Position numbers and translations under genes: made by a program. The notes under the pieces are model-generated. The model saw only the letters and a program-made list of their open reading frames with translations, had not been told where the DNA came from and did not search any database. DNA of 64,000 nt from Tragulus kanchil (Eukaryota; Chordata; Mammalia; Artiodactyla; Tragulidae), in NCBI GenBank assembly GCA_022376925.1, contig JAIOJX010000032.1:104214794-104278793 (forward strand). Reading direction: 5' to 3'. Position 1 is the first letter of the stretch. Each line of letters opens with the position of its first letter. Positions 12,260 to 24,196 of this stretch are shown here, piece after piece.

Positions 12260-12480
12260 GTTAGTCACTGCACTGAAGGCTTTACATTAAGTCCATGAAT
12301 TCTCAGAACCACCCTATGAGGTAGGTGCTATGATCACTCCCTGTTTGACAGGTAAAGAACGTGAGGAACTAAGAGGTTAAGGAACGTGTGCAGGACATAG
12401 CAAATAAGAAGCAGGGCCAAATTTCAAACACAGGCAGTCTGGCTCCAGAGCTCAAGTATTAAACCTACACTGTTGCCTCT
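12260..12480 (-). mobile_element. MIR SINE (cut in its second copy)
   Basis: CCACCCTATGAGGTAGG, GGTAAAGAACGTGAGGAACT and GCAGTCTGGCTCCAGAGC match complement MIR. In the 13576 copy only the last 60 bases are present because the duplication starts in the middle of this element. Confidence 0.7.
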
Positions 12481-14736
12481 AGTCATCATATAGTCCTACC
12501 TCCTCCTGATTCAGATGAAAAAATGAGGCTTCATGACCTTTCCCCAAGGTCACAAGTTGGTCAGTAGCTACATCAAGGAAGTTAATGATCTGCAAAAAGT
12601 CATTATTTGCTCCATGAAGTTTATGTTTTAAAGCAAGCAGTGTCACTGGCTGGTCTTATGATCTCGGTCAAGTCCCCTGGGTTGAAGAGTATGGGGTTTC
12701 TGCATCCCAGCACACTGTTAAGACAAATTTCCTGCAGGAAGTGGTATTTTGCTCATATAACAAACATGATCAGATACTTAGTAAGTACCAGACTCTGTGC
12801 TAGATCTTTGGAAAGAATGTTAAACAAGACACAGCCCTTTACTCAAGGAGCTCCAGGAACATCTGAGCACAGGAGAAGACATCTGAACAAAAAGAAATGC
12901 ACCAAAGTGCAAGGCCCTAAGACAGTACTGAAAGGGGAACCTCAGGGCAGGACAAAAGGACAGAGAAGTCAATTTGGCTGGCAAATGGGCCAGGCAATAC
13001 CATGAAAAAGGTAATTCTTGTCCTTAGTCTTGACAAGCAGTAGAGTAAATAAGAGCAGAGAAGCGGAAAGAGCACACAGTAACTGTGGTAGGTAAAATAA
13101 TGTTCCCAAAGTCATCCATGCCCTCAGCCTCAGAACCTGTGAATATGGTACCTTACATGGAAAAAGGGACTCTACAGATGTGCTTAAAATCAAGGATCCT
13201 GAAAAGAGGTGAGCCTGGATTACCTAAGTAGGCCCAATCTAATCATGTCATTTCTTAAAGGCAGAAGAGACAGGAGAGTGGGTCAGAGAGATGAGGTGTG
13301 AGAAAAACCTGACCCACCATTTGCCAGCTCTGGAGATGGAGGAAGGGAATCATGAACCATAGAATGCTGTTGGTTTCTAGAAACTGGAAAAGAAATGAAA
13401 TCGATTCTCCCCTAGAGTCTCCAGAAAGGAACGCAGCCCTGCTGACACCTTGGTTTTAGCGAGACCTGGACTAAAGGTCTAACGCAGAAAAAATGTAAGA
13501 TCATGAATCTTTTTTAACCATTAATTTTCTGGCTTTTACTGTGGTGCTGGAGAAGACCCTTGAGAGTCCCTTGGACCAAATTTCAAACACAGGCAGTCTG
13601 GCTCCAGAGCTCAAGTATTAAACCTACACTGTTGCCTCTAGTCATCATATAGTCCTACCTCCTCCTGATTCAGATGAAAAAATGAGGCTTCATGACCTTT
13701 CCCCAAGGTCACAAGTTGGTCAGTAGCTACATCAAGGAAGTTAATGATCTGCAAAAAGTCATTATTTGCTCCATGAAGTTTATGTTTTAAAGCAAGCAGT
13801 GTCACTGGCTGGTCTTATGATCTCGGTCAAGTCCCCTGGGTTGAAGAGTATGGGGTTTCTGCATCCCAGCACACTGTTAAGACAAATTTCCTGCAGGAAG
13901 TGGTATTTTGCTCATATAACAAACATGATCAGATACTTAGTAAGTACCAGACTCTGTGCTAGATCTTTGGAAAGAATGTTAAACAAGACACAGCCCTTTA
14001 CTCAAGGAGCTCCAGGAACATCTGAGCACAGGAGAAGACATCTGAACAAAAAGAAATGCACCAAAGTGCAAGGCCCTAAGACAGTACTGAAAGGGGAACC
14101 TCAGGGCAGGACAAAAGGACAGAGAAGTCAATTTGGCTGGCAAATGGGCCAGGCAATACCATGAAAAAGGTAATTCTTGTCCTTAGTCTTGACAAGCAGT
14201 AGAGTAAATAAGAGCAGAGAAGCGGAAAGAGCACACAGTAACTGTGGTAGGTAAAATAATGTTCCCAAAGTCATCCATGCCCTCAGCCTCAGAACCTGTG
14301 AATATGGTACCTTACATGGAAAAAGGGACTCTACAGATGTGCTTAAAATCAAGGATCCTGAAAAGAGGTGAGCCTGGATTACCTAAGTAGGCCCAATCTA
14401 ATCATGTCATTTCTTAAAGGCAGAAGAGACAGGAGAGTGGGTCAGAGAGATGAGGTGTGAGAAAAACCTGACCCACCATTTGCCAGCTCTGGAGATGGAG
14501 GAAGGGAATCATGAACCATAGAATGCTGTTGGTTTCTAGAAACTGGAAAAGAAATGAAATCGATTCTCCCCTAGAGTCTCCAGAAAGGAACGCAGCCCTG
14601 CTGACACCTTGGTTTTAGCGAGACCTGGACTAAAGGTCTAACGCAGAAAAAATGTAAGATCATGAATCTTTTTTAACCATTAATTTTCTGGCTTTTGAAC
14701 TGTGGTGCTGGAGAAGACCCTTGAGAGTCCCTTGGA
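12417..14736. repeat. tandem ~1.16-kb duplication 1 (12417-13575 / 13576-14736)
   Basis: The sequence beginning CCAAATTTCAAACACAGGC restarts at 13576 directly after CTTGGA. Copies are near identical; copy 1 lacks 2 bases near its end (CTTTTACTG against CTTTTGAACTG). The start falls in the middle of a MIR element and the end inside a BovB tail, so the unit has no element boundaries. I read it as an unmerged contig overlap. Confidence 0.96.
13085..13500. mobile_element. MaLR (MLT1-like) LTR remnant, also at 14246-14662
   Basis: CAGAACCTGTGAATATGGTACC, GGGACTCTACAGATGTG, AATCAAGGATCCTGA and GATTCTCCCCTAGAGTC are hallmark segments of MLT1-type solo LTRs in mammals. Present twice because of duplication 1. 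No internal viral gene is visible. Confidence 0.5.
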
Positions 14737-15035
14737 CTGCAAGGAGATCAAACCAATCAACCCTAAAGGAAATCAACCCTGAATATTCATTGGAAGGACT
14801 GGATCCCAAAGGGCTAATCCTTTGGCTACCTGATCCAAAGAGCCGACTCACTGGAAAAGACTCTGACACTGGGAAAGGTTGAGGGCAGGAGGAGAAGGGG
14901 GTGACAGAGGATAAGATGGTTGGATGGTATTATCGACACAAGGGAAATGAGTCTTGAGCAGACTCTGGGAGATAGTGAAAGAATGGGAAGCCTTCACTAT
15001 CATGGGGTTACAATAAGTTCAGCAACTGAACAAGT
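14697..15035 (+). mobile_element. BovB LINE 3' end fragment
   Basis: GTGCTGGAGAAGACCCTTG, AAACCAATCAACCCTAAAGG, ATTCATTGGAAGGACTG and GGTTGAGGGCAGGAGG follow the BovB ORF2 end and 3' UTR in order. Diverged, with indels. Its first part is also present at the end of duplication copy 1 (13541-13575). Confidence 0.85.
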
Positions 15036-15149
15036 TTCTGGCAATTTGTTATGACACTATGCATAGATAATGAATATAGGAGCTTTTCAGTAGTTCAGGA
15101 CTGCTAAAGCAATGTAAATCTATGGAACAACCCGAGAATAGAAGGCCAT

Positions 15150-15525
15150 TGGAAAGTTCCTTGCCACTAACTTGCCCTGTGAACTTGGGCAAGGCAAGTC
15201 ACATACCCAGTCATTCACCCACTCATTAACTCATTTATTCATTCAACAAACATTTTAGCTTCACAAAGGAGATTACCTTTCATCTGGGCCGTAAAGGCCC
15301 AGTAAGAACTTGTCAAGGTGCCTCTTTGGGTTTCAGGAGGTGACAAGACACGGTCTAAGTCCATCTTAGCTTTGTCACTTATTATTTTGTTTCCCAAACT
15401 GGACAAGTTACTTTAAACTCTCATTTGTAAAATGAGAAAATAATAATATTTACCTTATAAAATTGTTACATGGATCAAATGAAGTCACAGAGATGAAAGC
15501 ACTTTGTAAGTATAGCGGGTTTCTT
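15150..15525 (+). mobile_element. two MIR remnants
   Basis: CTGTGAACTTGGGCAAGGC and later GTCACTTATTATTTTG, CATTTGTAAAATGAG and AAAGCACTTTGTAAG match plus-strand MIR body segments. Confidence 0.5.
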
Positions 15526-15529
15526 TATT

Positions 15530-16330
15530 TGTTAATCAATTATAAATGAAAATCAGATCAATACGATTGACTTAAAACCTCTCCCAGAATATTTTTATCT
15601 CTGGGACTGCAGAGAGGGAGTGACACTTGCCTACTAGGCTGAGTACAAGACTGACTCCACTACCTTATCAGTCACTTACCTGACACCCCTTGCATGCTGG
15701 TTTCCTTTATAATAAAGGTATCCAAGTCCCAGAGGCCAAGTTAAGAGGCAGATCCAAAGGCTTTTGCCCAGCTGGCCCTCAACTTCCCGGACCACTCGAG
15801 AACAGTGAGGCCACTCACTTCCCCTGCCTCTTAAAACACTCTCCTCCTGAGCTCACGTGTCACTGCACAGCCCTGGTTCTCTTCCTGGGAATGGCACTCT
15901 GTCCTCCTCTTCTGCAGCTCCTCTTCCTCTTCCCATTTCCCTACCATGAATATTCTCCTCAGTTCAATCCTTTAGCCTTTTAATCTTTCACTCATAGAAT
16001 TCATCCACTTACGTGACTTCAAGCAAATGTTCCCAGGCAAATGTCTTACAAATACATATTTTTAGTCTAAATTTCTCATCTGAGTTTCATTTCTACATCT
16101 CCAACTGCCTGTTGGACATTGGCACCTAGAGAGCTTATGTCAGAGCTAACACTGACTAAAATGAAAATACGAGGAGAAAACTCGCACTTGAAGTATACAA
16201 GAAAAGGCAGTAAATTCTAATTTAAAAGAGGTGAGCTTGAGCAGATGGCAGATGCCAGGGAGATGGTCCAATAAAATAAAGGCACATATGGCTGGGATTC
16301 AGGGCACAATGGCAGCCTGCTAACCAAGAA
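15530..16330. other. intron without confident features
   Basis: TCEANC2 intron; the open frame at 15690-15983 has no family resemblance that I recognise and no codon evidence. Nothing else stands out. Confidence 0.4.
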
Positions 16331-16334
16331 AGAG

Positions 16335-16450
16335 CACTGCCCCAAGAGACATGGGTTCTCATTACATCTCTGGTGCTAACCCACTATGTGGCCTTGGCTA
16401 AGTCACTTGATCTCTCTGAGCCTGAAGTTCCTTGCTTATAAATCAAGGTA
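16335..16450 (+). mobile_element. MIR SINE
   Basis: GGTGCTAACCCACTATGTGG, CTTGGCTAAGTCACTTGATC and TCTCTGAGCCTGAAGTTCC match MIR plus strand. Confidence 0.65.
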
Positions 16451-16499
16451 GCTAAATGGATTGAAAAGTTTACGACATTGAGATTTATAAAGTTCAGAA

Positions 16500-16930
16500 A
16501 GAGATAACAAAAACTGTACTTACAGCCCCTCCTTAGCTTCAGCCTTGTGCAGTCAACATTCTATTGGACACTTCCTCTCGGATGTCCCACAAGATGTCAA
16601 ACACAGTAAGTCTAAAACTGAACTTACCATCCCCCTACCTCCAAACCTGCTATTTCCTTTCCTAATAGTGGTGCCGTCGTAACCTGTTTGTCCATGTTAG
16701 AAATCTGGACCTCAGCCTCCACTCTTTATTTCCAACAACCACCAACTTCTAGGTTCACTGGATTTTATTGCACTTATGTCTCTTGATTCCAACCACATTT
16801 CTCAGACCACCCTCATTTCTCATCTAGATGTTTTAGAAGCTTCCTAACTGGGCTTTCTGACTCTAGGTTTGCCTTTCTCCAACATTTTTCCCACATGGCA
16901 GAGATAGATTTTTCTAAAATGCAAAGAAGA
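16500..16930. mobile_element. possible L2 remnant
   Basis: Pyrimidine-rich segments such as CATTTCTCAGACCACCCTC and CTTCCTAACTGGGCTTTC suggest an old L2 or similar LINE tail. Weak. Confidence 0.3.
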
Positions 16931-17349
16931 ATTAAAAAACCCACTGATGACAATCACTTATTATCTTTAGGATCTCAGGTGTTACAGTGAACTAAAGCTA
17001 CACTTTCACTGGAATACAATTAGATTGTGGGTAAAAATAACCTCAAAAAAAAGTAAGTGGAGGCTAAAGGGATGGGGTGATCCTAAGGGCGGAGGCTAGT
17101 AGCAACACTAGTGAAACACTTAGCTTTGGGTCGGTGGTGAAGTGGGAGAGCTAATGCTAGGACTCTGATTCTGAGCTGGTGTCCTTGAGTGGTGTGTTAA
17201 AATATTTCAGGTCAGAAGTGGCCTTTGACTACTGGCACAAACAAAAAAGGAAGCTGATTCCCTCTACAGGGAAACATCTCCGTTTTAGCCACACAGAATT
17301 CCCACAGATTGAAAGAAAACAATGAGCTCACAATTAATAATCAACAAAC

Positions 17350-17475
17350 AAGGAATTCCCTGGCCGTCCAATGGTTAGGACTCTCTGCTTTCACTGCTCA
17401 GGGCCTAGGCTCAATCCCCAGCTGGGGAACTAAGATCCTGCAAGCTTTATGGCATGGCCAAAAATAAAAACATCA
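17350..17475 (+). mobile_element. tRNA-Glu type SINE (CHR/Bov-tA group, short)
   Basis: GGAATTCCCTGGCCGTCCA, GGTTAGGACTCTCTGCTTTC, GCTCAATCCCCAG and GGGAACTAAGATCCTGCAAG followed by an A-rich end are the short tRNA-derived SINE of cetartiodactyls. Confidence 0.75.
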
Positions 17476-17539
17476 ACAAGCACAGGGGTAGGCAAGCACC
17501 AGAAGAGTAAACAGAAACAATAAACAACAGATTTAAACC

Positions 17540-17940
17540 CTGAGGACAACAAATATTAGAATAGTCAGGTGACTACAGAAGAACTATACACCAAATGTTT
17601 GGAGAAATAAATAGCACAACCACATGAATAGACAAATAACGTTTAAAAGAAACCAATTTGGGGAAGAAAGAAAACTTATAAAAATAAAAAAATAGTTTTG
17701 GAAAGAAAGAACCCAATAAGTGGGAGAAACAGTGTATTAGAGTCAACTGAAAAGAGAATTAGTGACTTGGAAGATAAACCTCTGAAGAAATTGCCCAGAA
17801 TTTTACAAGACAAGGAGACATACAAGCTAAGAAGCATGGAAAATAAAAGATCTAACCTATTTCTAATTGTAGAATCCCAGAATGAAGAAATAGAAAGAAT
17901 GAAAAGGAGGTGTTTTTAAAGAGATAATGGCTGTAAAACT
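17540..17940 (+). mobile_element. possible L1/HAL1 ORF1-like fragment
   Basis: A 73-codon reading at 17698-17919 contains ESTEKRISDLEDKP, similar in style to the coiled-coil region of L1 or HAL1 ORF1. Surrounding A-rich plus strand fits an old LINE. Not a gene. Confidence 0.35.
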
Positions 17941-18009
17941 TCTACAAATGGACATAAATCTGCAGGTCCAGGATAAAGAATATACTAGGTTAAGTTAAAA
18001 GAAACACAT

Positions 18010-18535
18010 GCTGTGACAGCCAGTCTACAAGACAGCCCCAAGGATCGTCACCTCTAGGTACTCATAACCCATGTGCAGTGGTCTCCCAAACTGTACCCAG
18101 GTCAGTCTGTGTGATCAACAGAATATAATAGAAGCAATGCTATGTCACTTTCAAGATAAGATGATAAATGACACTCTGGTTTCCATCTTGGTTATTCTCT
18201 CTTAGATCATGTATTCTGGAGAAAGTCAAGCACCATGTCATGAGCAGCCCTATGGACAGGCCCAGGTAATGAGAAACAGAGGTCTTCTACAAGCAATCCC
18301 AAAAGTGAGCCATTAGGAGCATATCTTCAAGCCCTGAGCAAGCTTCCAGATGACTATAGTCCCAGCCTACAGCTTGACTGTAACCTCTTAAGACAGCATG
18401 AGTCAGAAGTATTCAGGTAAACAGCTCCCAGAGTTTTGATCCTCAGAAAACCTGTGTGAGATAATAAATACTTAAGTTGCCAAACTTGAGGGTAATTTTT
18501 ACACAGGGACAGGTAACTAATATGCACAATAAGAC
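18010..18535. mobile_element. LTR-like mammalian repeat remnant
   Basis: A 500-bp tract with TGCTATGTCACTTTCAAGAT, CAGCCCTATGGACAGGCCC, GTGTGAGATAATAAATAC and a CAGGTAACTAATA end has the order of a common MaLR/ERVL-type LTR. Assignment from memory of pattern only. Confidence 0.35.
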
Positions 18536-18709
18536 TAAACGGTTCTTTTTTTCCCACTGTGCAACCCACTTCAGTGCCTGCAGTCTACTGGCAGAGGCCA
18601 GGCAATGGTTCGGGGACAGTTTTTTCTGATATGGGACACTATGAGCGGCCCAGGAGGACGGGCCTGTCATAAATCCAAACCCATGCCTAAGACCAAACAG
18701 TTTTGAATG

Positions 18710-18965
18710 ACTTACAAAGAGTCTTCTCCATCTGGCCCAGACTCTCTCTCCAGGTGATTACATTTCAAATACACTAGACTTCTTTTAGTTTCTGCAATGC
18801 ACCATGTTCTCTTCCATTTTCAGCCCTCTGCACAGCTCACATAACATACCCCCGCCTGACACATTCTTTAATATTGTCTCTACTCCCAACACGTGTACTC
18901 CTTGAGCTAACTTCTCTTCACCATCAGAGCACTCATTGAATTGTATGATAAAGCCTTGTTAGAAT
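18710..18965. mobile_element. L2-like remnant
   Basis: CTTCTCCATCTGGCCCAGAC, GCAATGCACCATGTTCTC and GCACAGCTCACATAACATAC resemble L2 3' end segments. Confidence 0.4.
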
Positions 18966-20760
18966 GCCCGTCCTTCCATTAGACTGCAGGCTCCAGAAAG
19001 TTGGGGGCAGTATCTGTCTCCTTCATCATTATGCCAGCACAGTTCCTAGCACAAAGAAGACACTCAGTAAATACTTGTCCCACAGGATAGGGACAGGCAG
19101 GAGTCTAATGGTGGAAGAATGCAAACATTTTCTGGCAATGACACAAATGAATCTGCAGGTGAGCAACTGATATAACTACAAAGGAACCAAGGAACCCTTA
19201 CATTCCATACAACCTCAGGTTTAGGCCAGGCTTGGTATAAGGTCAAGACTCCAAAGTTGGATGGCTTCCAGCTCCTATTAAGTCATACCCCCTTGTTGTG
19301 GTTTCCTTATGATCCTTGAATTGAAATCTCAGAACATCAGACACGCCCATTCTTGAAAGCATACCCGCAATTGTACTTAACATACTTGCCATTGTATTCA
19401 AAGGACAAATAGAAATGATTTTTAAAACTGTAATCTGTCCTGTATTTGTAGGATAATTCCAGCCTATTATGTTGATATTTGAGATCTGATTGTAAGTGGT
19501 ATTTGTGGTATGCCTAAACATAAACATATACATACTCATATGAACATGTATATGTCATAAAACATTATCTCCTAGGACCCTCTACTGGTGGAAATACCTT
19601 ATCTGCTCATGTGAATGGTCTTATTGCCCTCTAGTGACCACAACCTATAAAGAGACAATCCAGCAGCAGATGGGAGAATCTCCTTGGTTATAATGATAGG
19701 GTTTTATGTCCTTTAAGCATCTGATTTTCTCAGATTCTGGTTTATATTACAGGGGTGCAACTCTCAAGACTCTTGAGGGGACCTCTGGGGGATTTCACAC
19801 AGCTCTTGCCAGCTGTTAGCGCCAGTCTGAAGCTGCTCTCTCTCTTGCTTCTCAGGAACAAGAGGTCAAGGGGAGGCACAGAAGGCAATGGCTGCACGGG
19901 TGAGGGCAAGAACAGCAGCTGTGAATGACTACCCTGCACTCCCTGGAGACTTGGGAGCAGCTTGAGGAACACATGTTGGCCCTCCCTCACGTATTACTCA
20001 TGGTTGTGTACTGTACGAAATGGTAATTCAATGTAGTTCCTGACTTACCTCTTAAGATACCTTCAATGCTGTAATAGGCAATGTAGTAGCTAATGTTGCT
20101 ATCATTTTGTTTTTACAAACCATGCTTTGGAAGTTACGTCTAACCAAGACAGAAAAGCCAAGATTTAAGTGAAATGTTGTCTCTTCTATGGAGCTTTTTC
20201 TGAATTCTTCAGATGTAAGATTGCTCCATGCCAGCATAAACCTTGCACAGATCAGAGTGATACTGCAGACATTACTCATATGTTTTTATTTTTAAACTAT
20301 ACTATTTACTACTTACTACTTCCATTTGTCTACCTGCTTGTTTCTCCACCAGATCCTAAGTTCTCTGAGGTCATAATCGGGTTGTCTTCATTTCCACACA
20401 CCCAGCATCAAGCACATTCAAGACATTTGCAAACACATCAGGCAGTAAGTACAGAAACTGAAATAAGCGTTTAGAAACTCTTTCATAGCAGTTTGACAAA
20501 GTACTTCCACATCTGTTGAACCTAATTTTTTTTTTAAAGTAGGGCTTGCACTGTGCATAGTTTAATTTCATTTTTCTGGTAATTTTTATTATACTATAAA
20601 AATATTAGTGTACAACAATGGAGAATTCTTTAAACAATAATTTCTCACTAGATAGTTTGAGAAGTACTGATATGACAGATAACAATGTTTGAGACAGAGA
20701 GAAAAGAGAAAGGAGGAGACAAAATATAAACACTTCTCACAAAATTCAGAAGGAACATAC

Positions 20761-20886
20761 CTATCTTTGTTGACTTTAATACTTCTCTGGAGGGTATTTT
20801 CTTCTTTAATTCTTGTAAGACTTCGACCAGATTCTCTTTGCTTTGATTAGGAAGTTCCAACATAGGTCTTCTATAACCACAACTCT
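20761..20886 (-). pseudogene. TCEANC2 exon 2, damaged duplicate with 16-nt deletion
   Basis: This is a second copy of TCEANC2 exon 2, 1151-1167 bases from the intact one. The 3' part is identical ([19 protein letters not shown] and onward), but 16 bases are missing between CCAACATAG and GTCTTCTATAACC, so the [12 protein letters not shown] part is out of frame with the rest. The intron side is also shortened (GGGAAAGAAGTC against GGGAAAAAGAAAAGTC). The damage sits within about 60 bases of the joint at 20926/20927. That is what an error-prone contig end would give; a true exon duplication is a much weaker explanation. Confidence 0.85.
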
Positions 20887-21911
20887 CTGGGAAAGAAGTC
20901 ATTTGGAAAATGGAACTTTATTCGCTTTGAGGGGACCTCTGGGGATTTCACACAGCTCTTGCCAGCTGTTAGCGCCAGTCTGAAGCTGCTCTCTCTCTTG
21001 CTTCTCAGGAACAAGAGGTCAAGGGGAGGCACAGAAGGCAATGGCTGCACGGGTGAGGGCAAGAACAGCAGCTGTGAATGACTACCCTGCACTCCCTGGA
21101 GACTTGGGAGCAGCTTGAGGAACACATGTTGGCCCTCCCTCACGTATTACTCATGGTTGTGTACTGTACGAAATGGTAATTCAATGTAGTTCCTGACTTA
21201 CCTCTTAAGATACCTTCAATGCTGTAATAGGCAATGTAGTAGCTAATGTTGCTATCATTTTGTTTTTACAAACCATGCTTTGGAAGTTACGTCTAACCAA
21301 GACAGAAAAGCCAAGATTTAAGTGAAATGTTGTCTCTTCTATGGAGCTTTTTCTGAATTCTTCAGATGTAAGATTGCTCCATGCCAGCATAAACCTTGCA
21401 CAGATCAGAGTGATACTGCAGACATTACTCATATGTTTTTATTTTTAAACTATACTATTTACTACTTACTACTTCCATTTGTCTACCTGCTTGTTTCTCC
21501 ACCAGATCCTAAGTTCTCTGAGGTCATAATCGGGTTGTCTTCATTTCCACACACCCAGCATCAAGCACATTCAAGACATTTGCAAACACATCAGGCAGTA
21601 AGTACAGAAACTGAAATAAGCGTTTAGAAACTCTTTCATAGCAGTTTGACAAAGTACTTCCACATCTGTTGAACCTAATTTTTTTTAAAGTAGGGCTTGC
21701 ACTGTGCATAGTTTAATTTCATTTTTCTGGTAATTTTTATTATACTATAAAAATATTAGTGTACAACAATGGAGAATTCTTTAAACAATAATTTCTCACT
21801 AGATAGTTTGAGAAGTACTGATATGACAGATAACAATGTTTGAGACAGAGAGAAAAGAGAAAGGAGGAGACAAAATATAAACACTTCTCACAAAATTCAG
21901 AAGGAACATAC

Positions 21912-22053
21912 CTATCTTTGTTGACTTTAATACTTCTCTGGAGGGTATTTTCTTCTTTAATTCTTGTAAGACTTCGACCAGATTCTCTTTGCTTTGATTA
22001 GGAAGTTCCAACATAGTTTTCCATCTTTTTATGTCTTCTATAACCACAACTCT
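21912..22053 (-). CDS. TCEANC2: TCEANC2 coding exon 2, intact copy
   Basis: On the minus strand a TTTTCTTTTTCCCAG acceptor leads into AGAGTTGTGGTTATAGAAG, read [18 protein letters not shown], and the exon ends KSTKI plus one base before a GTATGT donor. Its length is 142 nt (47 codons plus 1), so it enters in phase 0 after exon 1 and leaves in phase 1, matching exon 3. It encodes about residues 35-81, the core of the TFIIS N-terminal helical domain ([15 protein letters not shown]). This is the only one of three copies in the window that is complete and in frame: the copy at 20761-20886 lacks 16 bases and the copy ending at 23137 is truncated. It should be treated as the real exon and the other two as joint artefacts. 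Confidence 0.93.
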
Positions 22054-24196
22054 CTGGGAAAAAGAAAAGTCATTTGGAAAATGGAACATTTTCATTAGAA
22101 AGACATCTGCCTTCACCTGAGTTAATGGGGCTCCTATTGACATATGAATTATTGATTATGACCTGAACCAAAGTACAGTATGTATGATGGCCCCAAATGA
22201 TGGGTAATTGCTTAAAAGCAGCTCCTGCTTACTGAAAATCAGGAAGAGAGTTACATCTATTAGGAAAAGTGCAAGTTTTAACCTTACCATGTCAGACACC
22301 ACTGGTCACTTAGCACAGAGAGGCCATAAAGACAGGAAGAAAAGAAAAACGATGCTGAGGTGAACCAACCCTATAGCTCACTTAAGGCCCTGAATCCACA
22401 GGCAAGCAAGGACAGAGAGCAGAGAAGCCATAAAGACATATTTACTTCAACAACAAAAACCACACTTCAATAGCTCCCTGTTTCCTCGGTGGTAAGACCC
22501 AAACTTTCACTTGCTTGAATAATTTTTAAAAATTTCAAACACATAAAAAGTTAAAGAGTAACTCACTACTTACAAAGAAAAATAGTTAACATTTTGCCAT
22601 TTCATACAAAACACTGTAAAGGTCAAGTCTCCATACACCCTTCATCTTTCAATTCCTACCTTCAGTTTTAGAAGAAAGTACCCTCTTAAAGTTGACATGA
22701 ATCTTTCCACTAAGTGTAAAATATTAACAAAGAGTCTGGTGAAAGGGATGAGGAAGGCCTTTGTACGGTGCTGTACTTTTCTTAAATTTATTTCAACTAA
22801 GAATTTTTTTTTTTTAAAGTAAACTAAGAGACAAAAGATAAAGTTGATTTTATAATTACAAAAACACTTTTTTGCTTGTCTTGTATCATTATTACCCTGG
22901 GGAGGCAGGCCCGGTGGGAGTGTGGGAAGAGGTACAGGGGCTACTGGAAAATATTCTGGTTTTTGCTCTGGATACTGGTGACACAGATGTGTTCTCTGCA
23001 AATCTGTTAAGAAATACAGTCAGGATTGTTTTTTCATTATTAGCCCCTCCCTGGGTGGGGTCTAGCTTTTTTTTTTTGAATTAGGAGGGTTCCAACATAG
23101 TTTTCCATCTTTTTATGTCTTCTATAACCACAACTCTCTGGGAAAAAGAAAAGTCATTTGGAAAATGGAACATTTTCATTAGAAAGACATCTGCCTTCAC
23201 CTGAGTTAATGGGGCTCCTATTGACATATGAATTATTGATTATGACCTGAACCAAAGTACAGTATGTATGATGGCCCCAAATGATGGGTAATTGCTTAAA
23301 AGCAGCTCCTGCTTACTGAAAATCAGGAAGAGAGTTACATCTATTAGGAAAAGTGCAAGTTTTAACCTTACCATGTCAGACACCACTGGTCACTTAGCAC
23401 AGAGAGGCCATAAAGACAGGAAGAAAAGAAAAACGATGCTGAGGTGAACCAACCCTATAGCTCACTTAAGGCCCTGAATCCACAGGCAAGCAAGGACAGA
23501 GAGCAGAGAAGCCATAAAGACATATTTACTTCAACAACAAAAACCACACTTCAATAGCTCCCTGTTTCCTCGGTGGTAAGACCCAAACTTTCACTTGCTT
23601 GAATAATTTTTAAAAATTTCAAACACATAAAAAGTTAAAGAGTAACTCACTACTTACAAAGAAAAATAGTTAACATTTTGCCATTTCATACAAAACACTG
23701 TAAAGGTCAAGTCTCCATACACCCTTCATCTTTCAATTCCTACCTTCAGTTTTAGAAGAAAGTACCCTCTTAAAGTTGACATGAATCTTTCCACTAAGTG
23801 TAAAATATTAACAAAGAGTCTGGTGAAAGGGATGAGGAAGGCCTTTGTACGGTGCTGTACTTTTCTTAAATTTATTTCAACTAAGAATTTTTTTTTTTTA
23901 AAGTAAACTAAGAGACAAAAGATAAAGTTGATTTTATAATTACAAAAACACTTTTTTGCTTGTCTTGTATCATTATTACCCTGGGGAGGCAGGCCCGGTG
24001 GGAGTGTGGGAAGAGGTACAGGGGCTACTGGAAAATATTCTGGTTTTTGCTCTGGATACTGGTGACACAGATGTGTTCTCTCTGCAAATCTGTTAAGAAA
24101 TACAGTCAGGATTTGTCTACTTTTCTACATACATGTGACAGTTCAATAAAAAGCAACCCAAAAAAGTCAGCCCCTCCCCTGGGTGGGGTCTAGCTT
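22005..24196. repeat. tandem ~1.08-kb duplication 3 (22005-23068 / 23089-24196)
   Basis: GTTCCAACATAGTTTTCC at 22005 recurs at 23089. Near the end of copy 1 about 40 bases are garbled and shortened relative to copy 2 (before CTGGGTGGGGTCTAGC), followed by a T-rich filler at 23069-23088. Confidence 0.96.
23089..23137 (-). pseudogene. TCEANC2 exon 2, truncated third copy
   Basis: Only the 5' 49 bases of TCEANC2 exon 2 (minus strand) are present, with the acceptor side intact. The exon is cut at the joint near 23088 and followed by filler that has a T-run. It is the left edge of the second copy of the 22005/23089 tandem repeat. It cannot be used as an exon because no donor remains. Confidence 0.85.

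Larger units (their letters stand above)
19773..22087. repeat. tandem ~1.15-kb duplication 2 (19773-20926 / 20927-22087)
   Basis: TTGAGGGGACCTCTGGG occurs at 19773 and restarts at 20927. Interior identity is very high. The last 60 bases of copy 1 have a 16-base and a 4-base deletion, then filler TTTATTCGC before the restart. Both copies carry TCEANC2 exon 2; only the second is intact. Confidence 0.96.

Noticed and set aside
15690..15983. 97-codon open frame in TCEANC2 intron
   Set aside because: No similarity to a known protein, no splice or promoter support; chance length in moderately GC-rich sequence.
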